Below, in pieces: positions 26,487 to 38,823 of a stretch of DNA of 64,000 nt; the first letter of the stretch is position 1; each line of letters opens with the position of its first letter. A program made the position numbers and the translations under genes. The DNA lies in contig JAQQWL010000008.1 of assembly GCA_038363925.1 (NCBI GenBank), positions 620,001 through 684,000 on the forward strand, written 5' to 3'. The notes beneath the pieces are model-generated. The model was not told the DNA's origin. It worked only from the letters and a program-made list of their open reading frames with translations, and did not search any database. Source of the DNA: Apiospora phragmitis. Its lineage: Eukaryota > Ascomycota > Sordariomycetes > Amphisphaeriales > Apiosporaceae.

Positions 26487-27371
26487 ATGATGGAGGCTCA
26501 GTTCGGTGGACCAAGCTTCAGCACCATCCCCGCCGCTGGTGCTGCTGCTGGCGTTGGTGCTTTCCATGCTGGTTCGCTGTCAAGCTACGAGTTGCCCCCC
26601 AGCAATTCCCCCTCGGCGATGTCGCACATCACGCCGCGCAAGATGCGCAAAAGGAAAGCCGAGTCGCAAGACAACGAAAGACTTTCGAAACGACTGAGTC
26701 TGCTCAACTTAGGTATGTCTTGGTCTATTCCTTGCGCCTAACTATCTGCTTTTATCAAAGTGTCTTGCGACTGACGTCGTTGTCCGTCTCGTAGAACAAA
26801 ATGGCCATAAGCTCTACGTACCCGTGGAGAGCCCCCATCTTCGGCCCGCCGAAACCACCGATTCACTGAAGCAGATCCCCGAAAGCGACGAGATGGAACT
26901 CGACAATTCCAAGCACAAGGTCTACATCTACGACTTAGACGCCGAGCTGTCCGACGGCGGCGAGTCGGACGATGGGAAGCTCGTCTTCCTTCCGGACATC
27001 CAGAAGCACCTGCGCCAGAGTCGCATCCCCCTTCCATCCTTGCGAACAAAGACGGCGAGCTGGCTGGCATGCAGATGGTACTTTATAGCGAGCCCTCCTC
27101 CTTGACCGTCCCGGAGGAGCACGACAGCGTACGCAAAGCCATTATCGAGTCTAGAGCACGACTCCGGGAGAAGCAAAAAGGCACCATGGATATCGAGGCT
27201 TCGTCTCCTACGCCGTCGGACTCAACTGCGCCTTCGGATCTTGCGCCTAGGATACCGAACGGGCTGAACAATCTGGCCAATGACCCTCCCCTCTCACGCG
27301 AACGGAATACTCGGTAGCGCACCAACGAGTACACGGCCGAGTACGACCCGGATGCCATGGATATGGACTAA
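26487..27371 (+). CDS. Conserved acidic protein, function unknown; one frame break and one stop
   Basis: ATG 26487 reads MMEAQFGGPSFSTIP. A likely nuclear signal (PRKMRKRKAESQ) precedes SKRLSLLNL. An 82-bp intron (26713-26794) rebuilds NL-E-QNGHKLYVPVE. A central acidic motif HKVYIYDLDAELSDGGES and FLPDIQKHL follow. At a C5 run (27027-27031) the frame is lost; one more C gives RIPPSILANKDGELAGMQ and runs on through VPEEHDSVRKAIIESRARLRE. A TAG at 27315-27317 then falls 18 codons before a natural-looking end (EYDPDAMDMD, stop 27369-27371). Corrected length is 267 codons. The pattern looks like a widespread but unnamed ascomycete protein; I do not know a function. It shares a divergent promoter with alaRS. 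Confidence 0.7.
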
Positions 27372-27894
27372 TAGAATTTAGCGAACAATTTGATGATGAT
27401 ACCCACGAAGCAATTATTCTAATAGGGGATGGGTTCGATATTTCAAGATGGCGTTATCAAGGATAAATGAGTATACTGCAGTTGGGCTGACACTTTTAGG
27501 GAGTTTTGTTGGCAGATTTTAGTCAATAAAATGGATATGCCTATTCCTGATAGTACATAGCGGTCGTGGGCTGGTATCTCGTCCAAGTCTATCGCACACA
27601 AGACGGTGCCATTTGTCCAGTTCATTCATCATTGCTCCTTGAACGCCAGCCCCCGTCATAATCCTCAGCCGTTATAATCGCATCTAACACACAACTTCCT
27701 ACCGTCCAGCGCGTCATGATTGCAACCAGGCCTCCACAAAAGGGTCCAAATTCTTGTAAACCTGGCAGCACATTCCAAACACCACGAGAATACCAAGCTT
27801 GCCCCATTCATTGTTTCGGAGCGCTAACAAACAAACAGAGCGGCGAGGGGAGAAAATCCATTGGTTTTATGAAATTACATTGGAGAACTGTCCC
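27372..27894. other. Convergent 3' intergenic region
   Basis: Between the tails of the acidic-protein gene and the PPxY membrane protein gene. No gene seen. Confidence 0.6.
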
Positions 27895-28608
27895 TTAACG
27901 GCGAGGAGGATCAGCAAAAGGGTCCTGCCCGGGCCGAGTGGCAACCGGGGGCGGCGGTCCGGGAGGTGCTGCGTATTCTTCGTCTGGACGGTGTGTCACG
28001 CCCTGGACGGTGTCGTTCTTGCCGTATACTGGGGGCATTGGGCCTGGCTGGTACTGTGGCGGTACGGGTTGCATGCCATAGGCACCGGAAGGGGGCGGGT
28101 ATTGCGTATATTGCACGTTGTCGGGGTATGCGTAGCGCGGATCCGTCTTGGCCAGATCAGATCTGGGGATGAGCCACTGCGGAATGTCAGTATTGACGTC
28201 TGTACGGCCACTTGCCGGAGAGTCGTGATAGGACACTGGAGGATGAAGACTCACTCGATGGTATGCCATGGGTGCTAGGCCCTTGGCCACCCGCCGGCGT
28301 GCGTGCCAGCGTCCGACGAAAATCCAGACCAGAGTGATGAGGAGCAGAGCGCCAAAGATGGACCACCTGATGATGATGCCGGTCTAATCAGTTCGCGGCA
28401 TGCGTTAGCCAAGATTCCGGTTCAAACAACGGGCTCCGGGGTTTGCGGGGGCTGTGTTTACCTTGGTGTGCCAGAACGGGATCACTCTGCCATCAGACAA
28501 GCGAACCCATCCAGGCGGTAAGTCGTCGTTGTTGGCACGACTTGTGAGCTTGATAGCTTCGGTCATGACGGTGCCGACTCGCAGCCTAGGCATGGTGATA
28601 ATGCCCAT
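27895..28608 (-). CDS. Small single-pass membrane protein with two PPxY motifs (RCR-like)
   Basis: Minus-strand exons 28608-28462, 28383-28255 and 28176-27895 give 185 residues; both introns are 78 bp. The N-terminus carries NDDLPPGWVRLSDGRVIPFW. One membrane segment lies at about 56-73 (WSIFGALLLITLVWIFVG), followed by a basic WHARRR stop-transfer. The tail is Pro/Tyr-rich with PPQY (about 131-134) and PPVY (about 140-143). PPxY binds WW domains of Rsp5/NEDD4 ubiquitin ligases, so a sorting adaptor of the RCR kind (resistance to Congo red, PF12273) is a fair guess, not proven. The second intron keeps the frame if retained. Starts at 28608 and 28593 are both possible. Confidence 0.75.
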
Positions 28609-31600
28609 GTTGTGATGCGGTTGGTTTTCCCTGATTCCGCTTATGTCCCTGAACTTGCCAGTTTCCTTTTTCTTTTTTTCTCCCTTTTTTTTTCCGTCGT
28701 TGATTAAAGTCGTATATGAGTAAACAGAGATCAAGTAGAGAGAGAGAAAAGAACAAGAGCCGGCCTGCTGTATTGAATTGAAAAGGAGATCCTTGCTCCT
28801 GTATATATGTACGTATGTAGAGAAGAAACAAATGAGTGAGCAATGTCAACACCGGCTCAGAGTAAGAAATACAAGGTAAAGTGTTGTAAATGAGAACAAG
28901 AGAAAGCAGGTGCCAAGAGGATCCAGAGTTAAGTCTTCCTTCCCCAGAAACTTGCACTCTCCATTCACGTGCGATGTGTGCGCAACGTCGCAATGAATAA
29001 GGGGGTGTCTGCGGCAGATGTGCGACAGGAGCGAGACCCTGAAACCCGGCGAGCAACCCGCCCGCTTTTGAACTGCCCCCCAAGCGGCCAAGCCTACCCC
29101 AAGTAGGGATACACCGGGCGGTGTTTTGTGGAGAGACTATCGCATCGCCAGGAACCTTTGGGAACCCTCTGCAACTTCTGTGTGCCTTTTCCACTCCCAC
29201 TTCGGATGAATTGCAGCTACAGACTATTTCTTCCATAAAAGATGCGTAAGTGAACAGATAGATACTGAAACATTGAAACGCCAAGCTCCAGGCAGATTGC
29301 CGCCGCTGCCGATCGCTGTTGTTTTCTCGTCTCGCCATGCTGTGCCGATGAGGTGGAGATCTCACCCCCGAGGAGCCTATCGGTTCGAGTGCTTTGATTC
29401 TGGAAGGCTTCAAGGATGCTCGGGAGTCAGGACAAGCTTTGGGTTGGAATACGAATACTAACGAGCATCAGCCGATCCGCTGCTGCTGATAGCGAGCGGC
29501 TGCCCTAGACGCGTGCGGCATGACTCGCAATCATCGTTCGGATCGTTTGAACTTCGGGCAGGGTAGTGCTAACTCGGTATGGTCGCTTTCGTCATCCAGG
29601 CCATAGGACACACACTATTCAGCAAGTTACCAACCGTAGGGAACCGGGAACCCAGGCTTTCGAAGGTCGGATCGCATCAGCAGAAGAAAACAAACGTCAC
29701 CGGATGACGACTGAGGCCTCCAGGGACGTGAAGTCTAATGCTACTGTAGTGGTGAAAGAAAACCCCTGGGAGCATCGCCAGTGACGTGACACTGCCACTA
29801 CCATTGCACATAAAAGTATATGCAGGGTGTGGCTCTGGCTCGGCCTTGAAATCAAATGCCGTCTTTTCCGTTTCCGCGCCCCCCTGCGCCATCGCTCCGG
29901 CGTTTCGAGTCACAGCGTCTGGGCTCGTGGCTCGGGATCTGACCGGCCCCGGACAGCGGAACGATCGACAACTGGGTAGCGGGCCCGTTATTGCGCTCAG
30001 CTTCAGAGTATGCAGTCAGCGGAGATGCTGATGACTTACACTCGCGGTCTCTTATCTACCTATCTATCGGGATCTAAGCCCCATACCATCGTGAAAACCC
30101 AGAGCCGCATCCTGTAGTCGAGAGTCTGATACAGCTGCGGACAGTGTGGTAAGTGACCAGCCAGTGACGTAGAAGAAGCTGAAATGTAGCCTCGTGTTTT
30201 CCTTGGGTAACATGGTGGAAATATGTAAGACGGCCTTGCCCACTCGGTAGCATGAGCCAAGCGTGATCCTATCGGTTGACACAGCCAGTCATTCGGGCAC
30301 CTCTTTGTATCAACCGCTTCACCCATACCGATACTGATGGTTGTCTGAGTCAGCTCTCGCTGAGGTTCTCCGAAGACGACTTGGACCTTGGTGCTCTGTC
30401 TTCGCCAGTGTATCAGAGCCTGTGGAGCGTGGGCAACTTTATCACAGACAATCTAAATTGAAGGTCCAGGGATACTCCATTCGGATTTGAACCAGATGTT
30501 ATATTATTCAAGGCATTATCCGGCCGCACAAGGAGTGCGGAGCCACATTCTGGCTTATACACGGGGAGGGCCCCTTTACGCTCATTCATTACCCAAAACT
30601 ACGTTTCAAGAATGCGAAGAAACGGGGCTATGTGTCGCCATCAGTAGTTGTGTACCGACGCTGAGCTCTCTGTGTAGTCCCATTGCTGCAATCGAACCTT
30701 CATGATGGCCACAACTGGCCAGATCATAGTCTCTTTGTGTCTAGTTCGCGCATGTCCATAGTTATCGCATATTGGTGACCCTTATTGATGTCGAGGTAAT
30801 GCAGGCACGATCGCCTCAAAATGTGTTGGTGTATCGGAGATCTAGGTAAGGAGATGATACGCTGGCCCTTCTCAGACCTCCTTGGTGACACCAGAAAACA
30901 GTTCCCTTAGAGTACAGCGTTATAACTTCAACTGAGTGGGGATAGTTAAACCGTCACGCAATAACATACTTGATGTATACTGAAGATCTCTGTTGACACC
31001 CATGAAGATCAAGCTCCTTATCTCGGTCTCGTGTGATTAAATATTCAAGTGGCCATGTCAATACAGCCCCCGATAAGGAAACGCCTGTGGAAACCAAATA
31101 TTCTAGCGTGCGTGTTGATATCAGTTCGAAGACGTCAAAATCAGGAATCCCAGCAGCGAGTCAATAAAACAGCACAGTCTTTTGGCCTTTCCCAGCTAAC
31201 TTGTCTGCTTCCTCAGAGTATCCATAACACAGAAGATGATTTCTACCATGGGCGCTCCGCCATAGTCTCAAACCCTACCCTGAGATGCCTTGGAGAAATC
31301 GCCTTAGTAGACGTGTCCGTTTGGCTCAAGATATCATCAAAGCCACGACTCTACGTAGTGTCATCACTCGGGCGATGATGTGTCAAGCATGGCTACCTAG
31401 CTAGCAGATGTCTGGCCTCGATAGGGTATCAACTCTTGTGAGTCCAGTATCGGCTTGCTGCTGAATTATTATATCCGAAGACTAACGAAGGCAACTTGGA
31501 TAAGATGAACTCATTCCTCTTTTACTCACTCACTAGCCGTTCAACATCAGCTACCTGTTTATCCCAGTTAACAGAGAGAAACTTCTACGGTATGATAAGA

Positions 31601-33674
31601 TTGATTCATTTATACAGCTATGGTCCGTAGTGATTGTGAGATACTTGCCATGGTCTGGCGCAGGCTGATGAGACTCAGCCCTAACTCATTCTCGGCTCAC
31701 AGAGATAGGGGCGATCATATCGCCATGTGCTCGCATAACCTCACCTTGGTAATGCGACAAAAGCACAAGACATAAAAAAGTAGCATCGATAAATCAGATC
31801 TCTAGACTGCGATAAACGGAGGATGAGCAAAAGCATCAAAAGCCAAAAATACAAAACATACAACACCAAGGATTCCCAAGTCGTCACCGTCCCTAGTACT
31901 AATTCGGCTCTCTAAGCTCTTGTTTAGGGGAGAGCGGATGCCGACCTTGTGCAACAAAGTGTTCCAGAAAAGGAAGGCCCAGCACCGCTGCGCACGGACC
32001 ATACAAAAAGAGCTGGATTGAAGCGAAACGGAGTTAAACGGTGCCTAGTACCGTATCATACTATCTAAGGTTCCCGGGTTTTTCCACCGTTTCCCTTTGT
32101 ACCTTCGCTTCGCAGGTGTTGCTATTTTAAGCCGGCCAATCACGCTCAGCTTCGAACTAGATGCTCTGATAAATTTACACCCGGCCTTTTAATGGTTCGC
32201 TCTCATAACTTGACACCCGATTCACTAGCAGGGCTATGCGGGGATCGGTCAGAGACTATGAGGCCGGCCTTTTCCGCCCTGTCCTGTGTTTTTCCATTTC
32301 GCTCCCAGCCAATGGCCTGTTTTGCATCACACCCAACATACAGCCTGCAGCTATGGCATTTCTTACTCGTCCGTATTGAACAGATGGTAGTCGTCCGCCG
32401 GCTGGTGGTGAGGCATGGCTGCCTTTCTGACTGAAACAAGTCCATCGAGGCTGAAATAACCCTCGCTGTCGCTGTTATTCCCCTCCTTTAATGCAAGGCA
32501 TGAGGCTATAGTAACGCCTTAATTAATAATTTGATTGAAAACGTTACCCGAAATTTTTGCGAGCAGTGTCGTCGATTACATGAATCCTCTGCTCGAGCGA
32601 GAACCTGCCGCTACTAATAATCTTGCCAACGTACGAACCGGAGCAACTATTAATGGCCGGACACCACGTCGAGATGGCTACAGACCGACGGACTATTAGA
32701 GAATAGACACCTCCTGGAGATAAGGTGCCATTATTTCCATTCTATCCTGTTTACTTTATCGCGCCCCCTGGTTGAATAGGCCAACGAAAACTTTCTCGTC
32801 AGAGGATGTATTGGAGCCATTTCCGATCATTGCCATTGACTTTCAATCAAGTTGTGGGACTGTTGGAAGATTTAAAGCAGTGTCATTAGCACATTGAAGG
32901 TGTGAGCAGCCGGTCAGGTGTGGCAGCACGCTACAGCATGGTTCAGCACCAGATGGCATGCATCAAGCCTGGGGAAGGTTTGACGCATGCCACACAGGGG
33001 AGCGTATATCAAGATGGGATGAATTGGTGTACACTTAGATACCAAGGGCCTGTATATATTCCCTGAAGGGTCCGGTAGATAGATGCGAAAATCCAAGGCT
33101 TTGAACCCCCGCTTTCTCAGTCCCTACCTTGCTGACCGAATACTCACAGAAGGTAATCGTAATTCACAATAATCATCCTTACTAAGTGACCAAGATCAGA
33201 CTTAAGTGCATGTTCCGAAGCCTTTCTCTTCAGATATGCCAGAAGCTCTTTCAGTGCGCTAGGCAGTCGATCAACTTCAAATAATAAGTGTTTATAGTTC
33301 TCGTTAGCAGCTTATTTGATTTCACTCCGTCAATTCACAGCAATGTATCTAACACCTACACCTTGCGGGGTTACATAATCTACACTTGTCGTCGCATGGA
33401 AAGGAGGACAATCACAGATTAGACATCAGAGAAGAAAAATTGGTATGTATTCCATATGAACTTTGATCAAACATTCAACCTTAGTCCCCAAATGCGGTGC
33501 TCTCGTTCTCGGCAGCCGGCTTTGAAGCCGAGCTGGTGACCTGATCTGATCTGTATTAAGTGACATTGACAACTATAACAACCCTATGTCGTCACGCTGA
33601 CAATCCCACAACGACATTCATGGATGTCTCGACACAAAAGCTCCTTGTTTACTTGTCTGGTAGGAAGCTTGGGT
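28609..33674. other. 5 kb gene desert with one dispersed repeat
   Basis: No frame on either strand has family features or a convincing exon chain. Near 28672-28692 there is a T-rich simple run. The only recognised item is the repeat at 31907-32183. GC content is ordinary, so this is not a RIP block. It may hold untranslated leaders, ncRNA, or old relics beyond recognition. Confidence 0.5.
31907..32183 (+). repeat. Dispersed repeat R, partial copy
   Basis: About 277 bp align with 43910-44184 over the whole length, at roughly 80% by eye, from CTCTCTAAGCTCTT to TACACCC. Shared words include ACCTTGTGCAACAAAGTGT and TGTACCTTCGCTTCG. Both copies are not RIP-degraded. No coding reading was found; it may be part of an LTR or a non-autonomous element. 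Confidence 0.7.
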
Positions 33675-34103
33675 TCAATTTTGACGGAAACGTCCGGCGA
33701 TGGTAGTGACAGTGAGCTTCCCAACACCGGTAACAACATTTAATGAGAATTTTGCGGTCTGAGCAATCAGCCAAAAAGTGGTTTTGGCCACAGGTTTCAG
33801 GAGGGTTTCGTAATTTGACCCATCGCCGCGCTCTTCGGAAGACGACCTGGAAGACGGTTCGTGGCCGGCTCTTGCCTGCTGACGACCTCTTTGTTCTTGG
33901 TACATCCTGTCGAGGGTGGTGGAGGATAAGACCACGACTTTAGTTGAAGAAGAGTGAATGAAATATGTATTCTCGTATTTTTCTATGTGTCGTTCAACCG
34001 TCTGTTGCGGCAGATCTGGGGCGTCGTTTTCGATGGTTGAGATGTGGAAGAAGTTCCTGGCTGGTTCAACTGCGTAGAAGAAGCCGGGAGGTACCAAAAC
34101 CAT
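33675..34103 (-). CDS. Hypothetical protein divergent from the NLR gene
   Basis: A 142-residue frame from ATG 34103 to a stop at 33675. The start VLVPPGFFYAVEPARNFFHI is well formed. A polar, Ser/Arg-rich middle is followed by a C-terminal hydrophobic or amphipathic stretch (TTFWLIAQTAKFSLNVVTG). No known domain is recognised. It lies head-to-head with the NLR gene, 570 bp away. Further 5' exons are possible but none was defined. In fungi, small genes next to NLRs can encode partner proteins; here that is only a guess. Confidence 0.45.
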   Translation of the reverse strand: MVLVPPGFFYAVEPARNFFHISTIENDAPDLPQQTVERHIEKYENTYFIHSSSTKVVVLSSTTLDRMYQEQRGRQQARAGHEPSSRSSSEERGDGSNYETLLKPVAKTTFWLIAQTAKFSLNVVTGVGKLTVTTIAGRFRQN

Positions 34104-34673
34104 AATATACCTGGCAGTGGTTCATGACCCCTTGCTAACATGTCCAGTGCCAAGCGCACAGCTTATCTTTCTGATTTTCAGCCAGAAAGATGAATGCACG
34201 GGGCTTAGACGTACAAGGGAACTCGGATCCTAGCATATCATGCGCATGACCATATTAGCAGGAGATGGGTATAGGGGTATCAAGAAGACCATTGAGTGGT
34301 CTCTAGGCGCTGACTTCATCGGCCGAGGTATCACACAACGATGATTCGCTGCCTAAATTTGCCGGACGCCCAGCTGGAGTGGCCAGGGAGCCGAGCTGGA
34401 CGAAATGCAATGGGCTACAGAAGTGCCTCGTCGACTTCGAGTTTGTGATTGGAAGTTATTTTCAGAACGTACGCCACGAAGATAAGGAACGAACATATGT
34501 GCACTTTTGGTCCTGGGCTTCCCAACTCCATAATTGGAATGTTTCTTTAAAGGTCTGTCCTCGGAACGGCTTCATCTTGATCCACTTGACTTAAACTGCA
34601 TCCCAACAGTAAACTGAAGTCTTCTTCTCTACACTCAGGCTATCGCAGACACATTTCACGGAACGTCACAACG

Positions 34674-37600
34674 ATGGACACTGGCTTGAAGGTTTTGGTA
34701 GAAGGATTGGGTGGTGATGGAGCCGTGGAGTAAGTAATTATGAACCTTTAGGTACCCTACCAGGCACTGATCGTTCCAGTATCGTGTTCATCCACGGCCT
34801 CAGCGGAGATTACATCTCGACTTGGACACACAAAAACAATGTCTGCTGGATTAAAGATACAAATTTCCTCCCACATTCCTTCCCTGCCGCTCGCATTATG
34901 TCTTTCAAATACGACTCTGGGAAGATCATTGAAGGAATGTCTCAATCTATCACTTCTCTCTCTAAGGAGTTGCTGTCAGCCCTGTGGACCAAGCGTACCA
35001 AGTGGCAGGTGAGATCCCTATGGAAGCATCACGTTGATCCTTCTACTAATTGTCCACCAAGCGACGCCCTATAGTATTCATATGCCATTCACTAGGGGGT
35101 CTGATTGCGAAGGCGGTGAGTTCGAACCTATTCCCCGTTCAACAAGAGTTTGCTGACGCATGGATACAAGGCCGTGTTGAATGCACAAGGCGACATCAAG
35201 TTAGACCTCCACAAGTCTATCTTCGAATGCACGAAAGCCTTCTTATTTTTCGGCACCCCACATCGAGGGCAGCGATGCTGCGGAATGGGCTAGTATCTTG
35301 GCCGGAATCACCAACACAATCCTTGGCAAACCCAGGAATAACTTGGTGAATGAGCTGCAGGGGGAGAGCATCACGATTGAGGCAATGCTCAGCAACTTTC
35401 GCAAGTTTCAGTCAGAATGGGACATCATTGCCATCGTAGAGAAAATTCCAATGGCACCGGGTAGAAAATTGGTAATACATTGCACCCAACCCCAGGAACT
35501 TCAAACTGGAAGCTAACAAGGTATAGGTTGTATCGAAAGATTCAGCCTATCTGCACTTGGATAACGAGAGATTTACGGAGCTCTCTGAAAACCATGAGAA
35601 TATATGCAAGTTCGAGTCAGTGGAGTCTACTGGCTTCGAGTTCGTGGTCGCCTGTTTGGAGGATTGTCTATCTAAGCATTTGCAAGTTAGTTACAAGCAA
35701 AGTTCAACGGCACGTGAAGCTGGTCTTCTCATCACTGATGGTTCTGAAGAAGGCAGCCTTGATTATGTCCTCGAGAGCAATTCAGCTTAACAAATATTAC
35801 ATCAGCCCTCCGGATCTTGAAGAGAGGATTCGGCATTCAAGCGAGGCGGTTGAGACAGCCAAAGGAGAGAAGGTCAAGCCCAAGAGGTTTCTACTTTACG
35901 GCATTGGAGGAAGCGGGAAAACCCAGGCTTGTTGCAAGTTATTTAATAATGAGAACGTCAGGTATGAACGATGAATATACACTTTTTCAAGTGATTTTAC
36001 TCATAATAAGAAAGGTTTCAGCATCGATTTTGGATTGATGCTTCTACTCGGGAGTCTATTGAAGAAGGCTTCTCGGCTATTGCGCAGAAGGCTGATGTCA
36101 GAAACGCATTGGAATGGCTGGAATCATCAGACAGCAGCTGGCTCCTTGTTCTGGACGACTTCGATTTTGACAATCTGCTACCGGACGAGTTCAGTCCCAA
36201 AGTAGGCGATGGACTCATCCTCATATCAGCAAGAAGGAATGTCGACAGCCAGTGGGTTGATGATTCGTACAGATTGGAAGGTTTACCAGTGGCTGAATCA
36301 CGAAGCCTGTTGCTAAAGGGTACTGTTAAAGGTCTTCCAAGTGCTCAAGACAACGCCGACGCAACAGAACTGGTCAAATTGCTCGGCCATCTTCCATTGG
36401 CAATCAACATCGCAAGTGCTCACATTCGATTATGGGCGGACGATGAGCCGAGGGGAACAAATTGGATTCGGCGTTACATCAATGACTGGCAAAGCGTTTT
36501 CGACCACAAGGCTGTTGGGGAGAGTCGAAAAGTCGGTGCAACAATCCAAATGACTTTGGAGGAAATAAGACGTAAGGGCGGTACAGAGTCGGCCGACATC
36601 ATCGATCTTCTGAAATTGCTGTCATTTTTTCACCAATACAGCATTTCCGAATCAATCTTCGCACAAGCTTTGGGCGTCACCAAATCCAGACAAGTATGGG
36701 TCGCGGGCCTGGAGAACACGACAACGAACAGAGATCTCTTGATGGACGCAAGGTATCGCACTGCGCGCGGCCATCTGAAGCAATACTGCTTGTTAGGCTC
36801 TGATGCTGGCTTCAATCGCGACCATCAAGATATGGAACGCCGGCCGCGCTCGGACTACAACGTGTTATCTGTGCACTCCTTGATCGCCGCGTACATGCGT
36901 ACGAACATGGACGATGCAGAGTACCAGAGCTGGATCGTCAAGGTAGCCAACATACTGGTGGCCAATTTAAATGCAGGAGACCCTGGGACCGATCTTCTAT
37001 TACACCTCACCCATCTCTACAACGCCGCATCCCGCCAGAATGGTGGCCAAGACCACCGCCCTAATGACCTGATCCAAGTACCCTGCTTGTTCGACGTCGA
37101 CGACCGTCTGGTCTACATACCTGAGAAGATTGCTAATGTGTTTTCCAAATGGGGGCATTTCAGCAAAGTGATCTGTCTCAGGGAGGGCGTCGCAGCCAGA
37201 CTCGAGGAATTCGAGAGATCATCGCCGAAGACTGTGCAGCGCTTGGTTCTCGACGTTGCCCTCAGTTACAAAATCTTATCAGAGGCATATGACGACGACG
37301 GGCGATACCAGGAAGCTCTCAAAGCCAGGATAAAAGCAAAGCGCTTGTACGAGAGATACCATCCACCAGAGCACTGGGACATGCTGCAGTGCGACGAGGC
37401 GATAGCCAAGAGTCTTCAACATCTCAATATGGCTGGCGATGCCTTGAGTTATCACAACAGAGTGATCAAAACACTGTCAAGTAGGATCCCCGACCAATCT
37501 GCAAACCGCAAGCAGGTCGAACTTGAAGGTCTTCTACCAGCATATCGAAGCCAGGCTAGAAGTCTTATGCAAATTGGGAAAGTAGCGCAGGCCGAAGTGA

Positions 37601-38823
37601 TACTCCGATATGTCCTGAAACAATACTCCGAATTTGGGGTTAGTGAGGGACATCTCGACCTTTTGCGTTGTAAAGCTCTCTGGGGTGACGCCCTTGAAAT
37701 GGAGGGGAATCACGCGGCTGCACTCATCCAACGAAGGGAGGTTCTCAAACAGCGCTACCAGGATGATAAGCACCGCCCAGACACACTCCTCGCCAAGGAG
37801 GAGGTTGCCAAGAGCTACGTTGCACTCGGTCAAGCCGACGAGGCGAGATATCTGCGCGAAGACGTCTTAGAAGAGTGGCAAAATCTTTTGAAAGCCAGGC
37901 AGATCGACGATACTTATCCGCCATTGGTGACAGCCAGGATCAATCTTGCCCATAACCTCTGCAACTTGGGAGAAAAGGGTGGAGCGACGAAGATGTTCAA
38001 AGAAGTTATTGAACTCGGTAAAAACAAGGCCCATCAGGTTCATCGCCAGCGGTGTGAAGAAAAGCAGTGCAATGAAAAGCATTGCTATGGGGAGCAGTGT
38101 GCTGCGCTGTATTGCAAAAACACACATGCTTGGTACAACGTCGACAGCGCAGTCGACACCTTGGAGCACTTGGTCTATATTCATTACGACGCTAAAGATC
38201 GGCAGGCTTCAGAAGAAGCAAAAGACGAGCTGCTCCGAATTTGGGACGCTAAGCTCAAAACAGAGCAACGGGTTCCTGATTATCTGCTCTTGCGGAATCG
38301 CCTGGCTAGTATGGTTGGTATTCCCAAACAAAGAGTGCAAGAAAGGGAACGCATTCTCGAGGTTGCGATCAGAAACCTCGTAAACAGAGATATCTCTGAC
38401 CCTCTCCGATTGAATTTACACGGCGCAGCATCGCTAATACGAGCAAGCATGATTCGGGACTTTGATGGCCTGGGTGATCACGCATCTATACTCGATCACT
38501 GGTATGCGATATGGGTAGCAGATGGTCAACTAAACCTTCCCAAAAAGTACGAAGAAGCCTTCCAACAGGCGGAGCGGGCCGCTGCAGCGATCGAAGGCAG
38601 CCCCATGGAGAGAAGAGTGGTTGAATCGGCACATCGACACCAAGACCGCATCGGTGTTGGACTACGCCGACTGAACGTACCAACACAGTTGGTGTCTCAG
38701 CAACAGAGGATAATGCAGCTGGAGAGAATCAAATGGCATAGAACCCAAATGCAGAGAAGTCAAAGTCTGGGTTCGTTTCCTAGACTACAAGGATTCCTGG
38801 AACTCGTAACCAGGCGAGCTTAG
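34674..38823 (+). CDS. NLR-like STAND protein: alpha/beta-hydrolase, NB-ARC, TPR; one frame break
   Basis: Seven exons: 34674-34729, 34780-35008, 35062-35115, 35171-35471, 35527-35685, 35786-35961 and 36015-38823. An N-terminal lipase-like fold shows FIHGLSGD (oxyanion loop) and ICHSLGGL (nucleophile Ser), then FFGTPHRG. A G3 run at 35266-35268 has one base too many, breaking the frame right after PHRG. The NB-ARC part has a P-loop GIGGSGKTQ (about 305-312), Walker B WLLVLDDFD, a LILISARR sensor, HLPLAINIA and an MHD-like VHSLIAAYMR. The rest is TPR-like helices. Corrected length is 1260. This layout (SesB-like hydrolase, NB-ARC, TPR) is known in fungal NLRs tied to non-self recognition and cell death; the ligand is unknown. 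The intron at 35686-35785 is the least certain. Confidence 0.85.

Noticed and set aside
29375..29400. tRNA-like B box (GGTTCGAGTG)
   Set aside because: No matching A box or cloverleaf could be folded around it.
28586..29413. 275-codon minus-strand frame
   Set aside because: It has no ATG-led conserved content, overlaps the start of the PPxY gene in another frame, and reads as low-complexity leader sequence.
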